Source: Thauera sp. K11
GTDB lineage: Bacteria; Pseudomonadota; Gammaproteobacteria; Burkholderiales; Rhodocyclaceae
Reading direction: 5' to 3'
Assembly: GCF_002354895.1 (NCBI RefSeq)
Contig: NZ_CP023439.1
Span: 3,410,001-3,474,000 of the forward strand
DNA length: 64,000 nt
Of this stretch, positions 56,799 through 64,000 are shown one piece after another. The notes under the pieces are model-generated. The model was given only the letters and a program-made list of their open reading frames with translations. It was not told where the DNA came from and ran no database searches. Within the stretch, counting starts at the first letter, position 1. Each line of letters opens with the position of its first letter. The translations under genes and the position numbers were made by a program.

Positions 56799-58240
56799 TC
56801 GCCAAGCCTACCCTTGAGGCCGCGCTGGACCTGCTGGCCCGCTACAAGCGCGTCTTCGCGGCCGCCTGGAACGTTCGCCACCAGCTCGCCCCCACCCCGC
56901 GCGGCGCGCTCGAAAGGGAATTCCTTCCCGCCGCGCTCGAACTGCAGGACACCCCGCCCAGCCCGCTGCCGCGCGTGCTGATGTGGACGCTGATCATCGC
57001 CTTCGCCATCGCGCTCGCCTGGTCCATCCTCGGCCGCATCGACACCGTCGCCAGCGCCTCCGGCAAGATCATCCCCAGCACCCGCGCCCAGGTCATCCAG
57101 CCGATCGAGACCGCGGCCGTGCGGCGCATCCACGTCGCCGACGGCCAGGCCGTGCACGCGGGCGACCTGCTGGTCGAACTCGACGCCACCGCGGCCGGCG
57201 CCGAGGACGCCCAGGCGCGCGAAGCCTGGGCCACCGCGCGGCTCAAGGCCGAGCGCGCCCGCAGCCTGCTCGCCAGCCTGGAACGGGGCGAGAACGCCGG
57301 TCTGCCAGCCTTGCCCGCCCAACCTGAACTCTCCGACATCCCGGCCAGCCGGCGCCTGGCTGAAACGCAACTGCTCACCCGCCAGTTCGAGGAATACCGC
57401 AGCCGGCTACGCGCCTTCGACGGCGAAATCGCCCGTGCCCAGGCCGAGCAATCCGCCACCCGCGAACTGGTCGCCAAACTCGACGCCACGTTGCCCATCG
57501 CCCGCCGGCGCGAGGCCGACTACAAGAACCTGGTCGAACGCGCCTTCGTCTCCCAGCACGGCTACCTGGAACAGGAACAGGCGCGCATCGAGATCGAACG
57601 CGACCTCGCCTACCAGCGCGCCAAACTCGCCGAACTGGGCCAGACCATCGCCCAAGGCCGCGCCAACCGCAGCGCCTGGCAGGCCGAGTTCCTGCGCGGC
57701 GTCACCGCCGAACTCACGGAGGCCGAACAGCAGGCTGCGAGCCTGCAGGCCGAAGTCACCAAGACCGAGAACAAGTCCCGCCTGATGCGGCTCACCGCCC
57801 CCGTCGACGGCACCGTGCAGCAACTGGCCATCCACACCGAGGGCGGCGTCGTCACGCCGGCCCAGCCGCTGATGGTGGTCGTACCCAACGATTATTCGGC
57901 GGAAGTCGAGGCGGTGCTGGAAAACAAGGACGTCGGCTTCGTCAAGCCCGGCCAGCATGCCGAGATCAAGATCGAAACCTTTCCCTTCACCCGCTACGGC
58001 ACGATTCCGGCCGAAGTCAGTTTCATTTCCAACGATGCAGTGACCGACGAGCAGCGCGGATTGGTGTTTCCGGTGAGGTTGAAGCTGGAGCGTTCGACGC
58101 TGCAGGTCGACGAGCGGACGGTGAATCTGGCCGCAGGCATGGCGGTGACGGCGGAGATCAAGACCGGGCACCGAAGGGTAATCGAGTATTTCCTTAGCCC
58201 GGTGTTGCAGACGATGGATGAAAGTTTGGGGGAACGGTGA
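56795..58240 (+). CDS. Type I secretion membrane fusion protein (HlyD-like)
   Basis: The 481-residue periplasmic adaptor of the RTX exporter. One membrane helix ([18 protein letters not shown]), the first lipoyl half ([20 protein letters not shown]), a long coiled coil (about 145-325) and the second half with HlyD landmarks ([51 protein letters not shown]). A GTG overlapping its stop opens only a 22-codon frame, which I do not call a gene. Base composition falls sharply just after this gene. Confidence 0.96.
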   Translation: MIAKPTLEAALDLLARYKRVFAAAWNVRHQLAPTPRGALEREFLPAALELQDTPPSPLPRVLMWTLIIAFAIALAWSILGRIDTVASASGKIIPSTRAQVIQPIETAAVRRIHVADGQAVHAGDLLVELDATAAGAEDAQAREAWATARLKAERARSLLASLERGENAGLPALPAQPELSDIPASRRLAETQLLTRQFEEYRSRLRAFDGEIARAQAEQSATRELVAKLDATLPIARRREADYKNLVERAFVSQHGYLEQEQARIEIERDLAYQRAKLAELGQTIAQGRANRSAWQAEFLRGVTAELTEAEQQAASLQAEVTKTENKSRLMRLTAPVDGTVQQLAIHTEGGVVTPAQPLMVVVPNDYSAEVEAVLENKDVGFVKPGQHAEIKIETFPFTRYGTIPAEVSFISNDAVTDEQRGLVFPVRLKLERSTLQVDERTVNLAAGMAVTAEIKTGHRRVIEYFLSPVLQTMDESLGER

Positions 58241-58347
58241 AGGGGGTGGTGGATTATTTGATCAGTGGGGTGTATCGAGCGGCAATGTCATTTTTCAAGT
58301 TTTAAACTGTCAAATAAAATTTTATATAGATACCATTTATCATAATT

Positions 58348-58734
58348 ATGATAAAGAGATACTTCATATTTTTGGTTCTGGTGCTTGCGATCACAACATT
58401 ACTCGGATTGTTATATGTATTTTTCTCTTTTCGGTCAGAGTCGATGGTTTTCATTAGGAATGGGTTGGACGACGATGTAATTATCGACGGGTTTGCGATA
58501 AATGGAAATAAGTTGACTAAGCCGTTGGTAAGTATTCCAAGGGGGGCGCACGGGTTCTCCGATGTGCCTGTGGTCGAGGGGCGTAATGTGTATGAAATTG
58601 AGTTTACAGTAAGCAATGGGCAATTACGCAAACGCGCTGGATGTGAGTTCTTCGTGACGGCAAGGTCTTGCGTGCTTGAGGTAAGAATTACGCCTGCTGG
58701 TGAAATGAGTTGTGATGAGTGCGAGCATAATTAA
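58348..58734 (+). CDS. AT-rich membrane-anchored hypothetical protein
   Basis: 128 residues: one N-terminal helix (YFIFLVLVLAITTLLGLLYV) and an extracytoplasmic beta-rich domain with four Cys near the end (CEFFVTARSC, CDECEHN). Codon use is AT-rich, unlike the secretion genes before it. There is no clear ribosome site before ATG 58348. No family is recognised. Lying between exporter and RTX gene, it could be a surface or immunity accessory. Confidence 0.7.
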   Translation: MIKRYFIFLVLVLAITTLLGLLYVFFSFRSESMVFIRNGLDDDVIIDGFAINGNKLTKPLVSIPRGAHGFSDVPVVEGRNVYEIEFTVSNGQLRKRAGCEFFVTARSCVLEVRITPAGEMSCDECEHN

Positions 58735-58746
58735 TGGGAGGCTGTA

Positions 58747-58812
58747 ATGACTAGAATCTATGATCTATACAATGATATCCGGAATGGTTTTGCATTTAAT
58801 GTATTTTGTTAG
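58747..58812 (+). CDS. Possible small ORF with strong ribosome site
   Basis: 21 codons (MTRIYDLYNDIRNGFAFNVF plus Cys) preceded by GGGAGG five bases upstream, by far the best ribosome site of the AT-rich island. It may be a real small peptide or the truncated head of a decayed gene. Confidence 0.4.
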   Translation: MTRIYDLYNDIRNGFAFNVFC

Positions 58813-58869
58813 GTTTTATAGTGATTACCATCAATTTCCTTCCTGTCCGTCTTTGGATAGTTCACATAA

Positions 58870-59391
58870 ATGATATATACCAATTACTGCCGCTCCTTTC
58901 TAACCAAAACAGATGAAACCGCCTCCATATTTTGGATAGCCGCCTCATATTTAATTTATATCGCACTGGAGATAATTCCGAATGATTTAATAAAGAATCT
59001 TGCTGAGATTTTGAGATTTCTTGAATTTATCCCTGCCGTAAAATCAATTGAACATGGAGCCGTCTTTAATGCATTGATGGCAAAAGTACATTTTTGCGTA
59101 CTCATACTATTTTTCCCGATAATTTTAATGTCATACATGTGCATACCAAAGAAGATGTTTTTCCGAAAAGTTACTGGCCGTAACAGATTAATCCTGTTTT
59201 CCTTTGTAATGCCATTAATTTCATTGATTGCTTTTTTAGCACCCGTAAGCAGTGGATCTATTGGTCGTTTTCTCTCATCTTTCTCTATTGGTTTTTCATT
59301 CTTATCGGCATTAATTGTAATTTGCTGGTCTATGACATTTCGCGGGTTTATTGAGGTTGTAATATTTATTAACTCTAACGAAGGGGATTGA
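58870..59391 (+). CDS. AT-rich polytopic membrane protein, possible immunity protein
   Basis: 173 residues with about four hydrophobic helices (FWIAASYLIYIALEII, FCVLILFFPIILMSYM, LILFSFVMPLISLIAFLA, IGFSFLSALIVICWSM). It is strongly AT-rich. Its stop is one base before the ATG of the RTX gene, so expression of the two is likely coupled. A small multi-helix membrane protein next to a putative membrane-active secreted protein is the usual arrangement for an immunity protein, but no homology is recognised. Confidence 0.72.
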   Translation: MIYTNYCRSFLTKTDETASIFWIAASYLIYIALEIIPNDLIKNLAEILRFLEFIPAVKSIEHGAVFNALMAKVHFCVLILFFPIILMSYMCIPKKMFFRKVTGRNRLILFSFVMPLISLIAFLAPVSSGSIGRFLSSFSIGFSFLSALIVICWSMTFRGFIEVVIFINSNEGD

Positions 59392-59392
59392 T

Positions 59393-62300
59393 ATGTTATC
59401 TGCGGGAGCACTGTCTAGCATAGCCAATGCATGGAGAAGCCTGTCTCCGGTGCAAAAAGACATAATTCAGGCAATTCCTGATGTAAAGACAATGAATGAT
59501 GTCTTGGTTCAGAATTACTATCGCGACCAAAATACTGGGCGCGATGCGTTTGGTGCAATTCTCGACGTTGGAATGGGAGCGCTCGCTGGAGCAATTGTGG
59601 TCAGCATGGGTGGTCCTATTGTGGCGGCCATTGCTGCTGGTTATATTGCGGGAAAAGCTGGGGAGTGGCTTGGCGAGCAGGTGTGGGACGCATTGACTAG
59701 CCCTGAAGCCAGTGATAGCTGGGCCTCCGCGTTAGGGAATGAATTTGCCAATGAGTTCCTGAATTTTTTCCTCCCCGAAGGCATGCGCCCCATCGACCGT
59801 GGCACAAACACCTACTTCTCCAGTGCCCGTGCCTGGCGTCTTCCTGTCGACCCACTCGCCCTGGACCTCGACGGCGACGGCATCGAAACCCGCGGGGCCG
59901 ATGGCACAGTCCTCTTCGACCACGACGGCGATGGCATCCGCACCGGCACGGGCTGGGTCAAGGCTGATGATGCATTGCTGGTGCTCGACCGCAACGGCAA
60001 CGGCGCCATCGACGGCGGCGCGGAACTCTTCGGGGTCGATACGGTGCTCGCCAATGGAAAGAAGGCGACGGACGGGTTCGCGGCCCTGCGCGATCTCGAC
60101 AGCAACGGCGACGGCACTTTCGATGCGGCCGACGCACAATTCGGCAACGTCCGCCTTTGGCGTGATCTGGATCAGGACGGCGTTTCCGACGCGGGCGAAC
60201 TGATGTCGCTTGGAGACGCCGGCATTGCCAGCATCTCGCTCCAGGTCAGCCGGACGACCAAGACGCTTGCGGGCGGCAACGCGCAGACGGCCACGGCGAG
60301 CTTTACCCGCACCGACGGCAGCACGGCCAGCGTCGGTACGGCAGCCAACCTGGACCTGGCCAGCAATCCGTTCTACCGCGAATTCACCAATCCGATCCAG
60401 ATCACCGAACAGGCGGCAGCCCTGCCGGACATGGGCGGCTCCGGCCGTGTCCGCGATCTGCGCGAAGCGGCAAGCCAATCCAGTCGGCTGGCCGATCTGC
60501 TGGATCAATTCAGCCGGGCGTCGACGCGCGACGCGCAATTGGCGCTTCTCGACGAATTGCTCGACGCGTGGGCCGACACTTCCGGCATGGCGGAAGACCT
60601 GGATTCGCGGTATCCGGGGAGCTTTGCATTCCTGTACATGGGATTCGGGAACGTCACACGAGATAAGAACCTAACCTCGCAAACCTCCTACCTTGGAGGG
60701 TATGTACCAGATGCCGGGAACGGTATGCTGACCGCGGAGTATCGGAGCCTCGTCGCCGAGTGGAGCAACAAGATCCATATTCTCGAGGCGTTCAACGGGG
60801 AGTATTTCTTCGATCTGCCGACGCAGAATGGGGAACTCAGGCCGGGCGCCGTGGGATTGTCGAATGGGCAATCCGGTGGTGCCGTCATCCTTCTCGGATG
60901 GCCCGAACGGATTCTGAACGTTTCTTATACTCAAGGTCAGTTGGATCTGCTGCAGCAGAGCTATGACGCACTGAAACAGTCGGTGTACGAAGGGCTGCTC
61001 TCGCAGACGAGGCTGAAGCCTTATCTGGATGCGGTGCAATTGACGATCGACGACAGCGGGCTGAAATTCGATTTCGCCGCCATGGAGACGTTGCTCGATC
61101 AGGCTTATGCAACAGATCCCCGTAGCGCGATGTTCGATGTGCTCGAGTTGCGCAAACATCAGGGAGATGCGCTCTTGGCAATGGGATGGGACGGAGCGGA
61201 ACGAATCGTCGGGTGGACCGATGCACTGTCGATCGACGAAGCCATGCGCGTGGATTTTGCTGCACTTGGCTACATCATCGGTTCAGGCAATGTAACGGGC
61301 ACTACCGGCGACGACCTGATCGTGGGACAAGGAAGCAACGACACATTGTCGGGCGACGCCGGAGCTGACCAGTTGTACGGCGGAAATGGCAATGATGTTT
61401 TGTCCGGCGGCGATGGAGATGACATCCTGTCGGGCGGCGCCGGCAACGACGTGCTCGATGGCGGCAAGGGCCGCAACGTGCTCGATGGCGGGGCGGGCAA
61501 TGACCGGCTGCTGGTGGCGGCGACCTCGTCGAACAATGTGCTGGCCGGCGGCGCAGGCAACGACACGATCACGGGCAGCTACTACGCCGACACCTACGTG
61601 TTCAACTTGGGCGACGGCGTCGACACGATCACCGATTACACGCCCTACACGGGTTACACGGACGTGCTGCAGTTCGGCGAAGGCATCGCGGCCTCGGACA
61701 TCCGGACGCTGCGCTCGGGACTGGACTTGGTGTTCACGCATCGCAACGGCACCGACCGGGTGGTGGTCAAGAACTGGTTCGACTACACGGATTCGAGTGC
61801 GTCGGCGGTGACGGACTACCTGATCGAGACGGTCCGCTTTGCCGACGGCACCGCGTGGACGTGGTCGCAGATCGCGGCCAGCGGGCTGGAGCAGATCGGC
61901 ACGGACGGCAGCGACACGCTGACGGGCTGGAGCGGCAACGACATTCTGTCGGGCGGCGCCGGCAACGACGTGCTCGATGGCGGCAAGGGTCGCAACGTGC
62001 TCGATGGCGGGGCGGGCAATGACCGGCTGCTGGTGGCGGCGACCTCGTCGAACAATGTGCTGGCCGGCGGCGCGGGCAACGACACGATCACGGGCAGCTA
62101 CTATGCCGACACCTACGTGTTCAACCTAGGCGACGGCGTCGACACGATCACCGATTACACGCCCTACACGGGTTACACGGACGTGCTGCAGTTCGGCGAA
62201 GGCATCGCGGCCTCGGACATCCGGACGCTGCGCTCGGGACTGGACTTGGTGTTCGCGCACCGCAACGGTACCGACCGGGTGGTGGTCAAGAACTGGTTCG

Positions 62301-64000
62301 ACTACACGGATTCGAGTGCGTCGGCGGTGACGGGCTACCTGATCGAGACGGTCCGCTTTGCCGACGGCACCGCGTGGACGTGGTCGCAGATCGCGGCCAG
62401 CGGGCTGGAGCAGATCGGCACGGACGGCAGCGACACGCTGACGGGCTGGAGCGGCAACGACATCCTGTCGGGCGGCGCCGGCAACGACGTGCTCGATGGC
62501 GGCAAGGGCCGCAACGTGCTCGATGGCGGGGCGGGCAATGACCGCCTGCTGGTGGCGGCGACCTCGTCGAACAATGTGCTGGCCGGCGGCACGGGCAACG
62601 ACACGATCACGGGCAGCTACTACGCCGACACCTACGTGTTCAACCTGGGCGACGGCGTCGACACGATCACCGACTACACGTCCTACACGGGTTACACGGA
62701 CGTGCTGCAGTTCGGCGAAGGCATCGCGGCCTCGGACATCCGGACGCTGCGCTCGGGACTGGACTTGGTGTTCGCGCACCGCAACGGTACCGACCGGGTG
62801 GTGGTCAAGAACTGGTTCGACTACACGGATTCGAGTGCGTCGGCGGTGACGGACTACCTGATCGAGACGGTCCGCTTTGCCGACGGCACCGCGTGGACGT
62901 GGTCGCAGATCGCGGCCAGCGGGCTGGAGCAGGTCGGCACGGACGGCAGCGACACGCTGACGGGCTGGAGCGGCAACGACATCCTGTCGGGCGGCGCCGG
63001 CAACGACGTGCTCGATGGCGGCAAGGGCCGCAACGTGCTCGATGGCGGGGCGGGCAATGACCGCCTGCTGGTGGCGGCGACCTCGTCGAACAATGTGCTG
63101 GCCGGCGGCGCGGGCAACGACACGATCACGGGCAGCTACTATGCCGACACCTACGTGTTCAACCTAGGCGACGGCGTCGACACGATCACCGATTACACGC
63201 CCTACACGGGTTACACGGACGTGCTGCAGTTCGGCGAAGGCATCGCGGCCTCGGACATCCGGACGCTGCGCTCGGGACTGGACTTGGTGTTCGCGCACCG
63301 CAACGGTACCGACCGGGTGGTGGTCAAGAACTGGTTCGACTACACGGATTCGAGTGCGTCGGCGGTGACGGGCTACCTGATCGAGACGGTCCGCTTTGCC
63401 GACGGCACCGCGTGGACGTGGTCGCAGATCGCGGCCAGCGGGCTGGAGCAGATCGGCACGGACGGCAGCGACACGCTGACGGGCTGGAGCGGCAACGACA
63501 TTCTGTCGGGCGGCGCCGGCAACGACGTGCTCGATGGCGGCAAGGGCCGCAACGTGCTCGATGGCGGGGCGGGCAATGACCGCCTGCTGGTGGCGGCGAC
63601 CTCGTCGAACAATGTGCTGGCCGGCGGCGCGGGCAACGACACGATCACGGGTAGTTACTACGCCGACACCTACGTGTTCAACCTCGGCGACGGGGTCGAC
63701 ACGATCACCGATTACACGCCCTACACGGGTTACACGGACGTGCTGCAGTTCGGCGAAGGCATCGCGGCCTCGGACATCCGGACGCTGCGCTCGGGACTGG
63801 ACTTGGTGTTCGCGCACCGCAACGGCACCGACCGGGTGGTGGTCAAGAACTGGTTCGACTACACGGATTCGAGTGCGTCGGCGGTGACGGACTACCTGAT
63901 CGAGACGGTCCGCTTTGCCGACGGCACCGCGTGGACGTGGTCGCAGATCGCGGCCAGCGGGCTGGAGCAGATCGGCACGGACGGCAGCGACACGCTGACG
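59393..64000 (+). CDS. Large RTX calcium-binding secreted protein (3' end outside window)
   Basis: 1,536 codons stay open to the window edge. AAGGGG lies six bases before ATG 59393. Residues about 60-92 form a glycine-zipper hydrophobic segment (ALAGAIVVSMGGPIVAAIAA). EF-hand-like loops follow (about 156-260: LDLDGDGIETRG, FDHDGDGIR, LDRNGNGAIDGGAELFG, LDSNGDGTFD). RTX nonapeptides start near residue 636 (GNGNDVLSGGDGDDILSGGA). From residue 677, a 173-residue unit of RTX plus an HCBP-related domain (DYLIETVRFADGTAWTWSQI) repeats nearly five times. The first 130 or so codons are AT-rich and the rest GC-rich, suggesting a joined N-terminus. Adjacent HlyB/HlyD-like genes should export it. Toxin, bacteriocin or adhesin are all possible. 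Confidence 0.92.
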   Translation, partial: MLSAGALSSIANAWRSLSPVQKDIIQAIPDVKTMNDVLVQNYYRDQNTGRDAFGAILDVGMGALAGAIVVSMGGPIVAAIAAGYIAGKAGEWLGEQVWDALTSPEASDSWASALGNEFANEFLNFFLPEGMRPIDRGTNTYFSSARAWRLPVDPLALDLDGDGIETRGADGTVLFDHDGDGIRTGTGWVKADDALLVLDRNGNGAIDGGAELFGVDTVLANGKKATDGFAALRDLDSNGDGTFDAADAQFGNVRLWRDLDQDGVSDAGELMSLGDAGIASISLQVSRTTKTLAGGNAQTATASFTRTDGSTASVGTAANLDLASNPFYREFTNPIQITEQAAALPDMGGSGRVRDLREAASQSSRLADLLDQFSRASTRDAQLALLDELLDAWADTSGMAEDLDSRYPGSFAFLYMGFGNVTRDKNLTSQTSYLGGYVPDAGNGMLTAEYRSLVAEWSNKIHILEAFNGEYFFDLPTQNGELRPGAVGLSNGQSGGAVILLGWPERILNVSYTQGQLDLLQQSYDALKQSVYEGLLSQTRLKPYLDAVQLTIDDSGLKFDFAAMETLLDQAYATDPRSAMFDVLELRKHQGDALLAMGWDGAERIVGWTDALSIDEAMRVDFAALGYIIGSGNVTGTTGDDLIVGQGSNDTLSGDAGADQLYGGNGNDVLSGGDGDDILSGGAGNDVLDGGKGRNVLDGGAGNDRLLVAATSSNNVLAGGAGNDTITGSYYADTYVFNLGDGVDTITDYTPYTGYTDVLQFGEGIAASDIRTLRSGLDLVFTHRNGTDRVVVKNWFDYTDSSASAVTDYLIETVRFADGTAWTWSQIAASGLEQIGTDGSDTLTGWSGNDILSGGAGNDVLDGGKGRNVLDGGAGNDRLLVAATSSNNVLAGGAGNDTITGSYYADTYVFNLGDGVDTITDYTPYTGYTDVLQFGEGIAASDIRTLRSGLDLVFAHRNGTDRVVVKNWFDYTDSSASAVTGYLIETVRFADGTAWTWSQIAASGLEQIGTDGSDTLTGWSGNDILSGGAGNDVLDGGKGRNVLDGGAGNDRLLVAATSSNNVLAGGTGNDTITGSYYADTYVFNLGDGVDTITDYTSYTGYTDVLQFGEGIAASDIRTLRSGLDLVFAHRNGTDRVVVKNWFDYTDSSASAVTDYLIETVRFADGTAWTWSQIAASGLEQVGTDGSDTLTGWSGNDILSGGAGNDVLDGGKGRNVLDGGAGNDRLLVAATSSNNVLAGGAGNDTITGSYYADTYVFNLGDGVDTITDYTPYTGYTDVLQFGEGIAASDIRTLRSGLDLVFAHRNGTDRVVVKNWFDYTDSSASAVTGYLIETVRFADGTAWTWSQIAASGLEQIGTDGSDTLTGWSGNDILSGGAGNDVLDGGKGRNVLDGGAGNDRLLVAATSSNNVLAGGAGNDTITGSYYADTYVFNLGDGVDTITDYTPYTGYTDVLQFGEGIAASDIRTLRSGLDLVFAHRNGTDRVVVKNWFDYTDSSASAVTDYLIETVRFADGTAWTWSQIAASGLEQIGTDGSDTLT
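61421..64000 (+). repeat. 519-bp tandem repeats inside the RTX gene
   Basis: Units begin at 61421, 61940, 62459, 62978 and 63497, exactly 519 bp apart (173 codons), and the last is cut by the window end after 504 bp. Copies differ only at scattered single bases. Each unit holds three to four RTX nonapeptide runs, a GSYYADTYVFNLGDGVDTI segment and the HCBP-related end. Confidence 0.97.

Noticed and set aside
58237..58305. 22-codon frame from a GTG overlapping the HlyD-like stop
   Set aside because: GTGA overlap is tempting, but there is no separate ribosome site, the peptide has no recognisable feature, and it ends in the AT-rich zone.
61283..63817. Repeated open frames on the minus strand inside the RTX repeats (91 and 217 codons)
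   Set aside because: They are mirror frames of the GC-rich repeat and recur with its period; the plus-strand RTX frame explains the sequence.
61421..64000. Regular repeats considered as a CRISPR array
   Set aside because: Units are 519 bp, coding and nearly identical throughout, without short repeats and unique spacers.

Overview
The window is a contiguous, very GC-rich chromosomal segment. Gene content and protein sequences look betaproteobacterial, most like the Rhodocyclales (Thauera/Azoarcus/Zoogloea relatives). It carries an NnrS protein, a di-heme cytochrome c peroxidase, three FNR/ANR-type boxes, a BenE-type aromatic-acid permease and malonyl-CoA decarboxylase, which fits a facultatively denitrifying, aromatic-degrading bacterium. 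The genus is inferred from overall resemblance, not from a search. No rRNA, tRNA or CRISPR array was seen.

Layout. 1-5 kb: housekeeping and metabolism (ilvD, partial; a YceH/DUF480 protein; lgt; malonyl-CoA decarboxylase). 5.1-9.2 kb: a three-gene unit of a membrane PAS-GGDEF-EAL protein, an outer-membrane barrel and a PstS-like periplasmic protein. 9.3-12.4 kb: iron genes hemP, bfd, bfr, tonB-exbB-exbD, closed by a good terminator. 12.5-17.3 kb: a MacA-MacB-NodT tripartite exporter. 17.6-22.1 kb: a Fur-boxed catecholate-type receptor, an FMN hydroxyacid dehydrogenase and PiuC. 22.3-24.7 kb: ccp and nnrS. 25.0-30.0 kb: a TonB receptor with a three-gene ABC importer behind a promoter carrying both a Fur and an FNR box.

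30.4-39.4 kb is the most interesting block. A compact leftward run encodes a Cys-less HMA-like protein, a ferritin-like membrane protein, three small membrane or low-complexity proteins, a P1B-type ATPase whose CPC motif is replaced by YSC, two FeoA proteins, FeoB, FeoC and a possible hydrolase. It starts from a promoter with an FNR box at the class II position. The ATPase and the small proteins resemble a ferrosome (fez) iron-storage locus fused to feo. 39.4-46.4 kb holds two more Fur-boxed units: an OM barrel/imelysin/di-heme/imelysin/DUF1513 operon, and a ribosomal protein S4 paralogue flanked by two small helical proteins.

46.4-54.3 kb: azlCD, benE, a palindromic dispersed repeat (second copy; the first is at 30.9 kb), several uncharacterised secreted proteins and a copper-type two-component system with DUF411. 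54.6-64.0 kb: a type I secretion system (HlyB-like and HlyD-like), a short AT-rich island with two membrane proteins and a small ORF, and a giant RTX protein that runs off the window. That protein has a glycine-zipper N-terminus, EF-hand-like loops and nearly five almost identical 519-bp repeats.

Most of the middle of the window works on iron: siderophore or heme import, energisation by TonB, ferrous uptake by Feo, storage in Bfr and possibly a ferrosome, with Fur and FNR sites tying the loci to iron and oxygen status.
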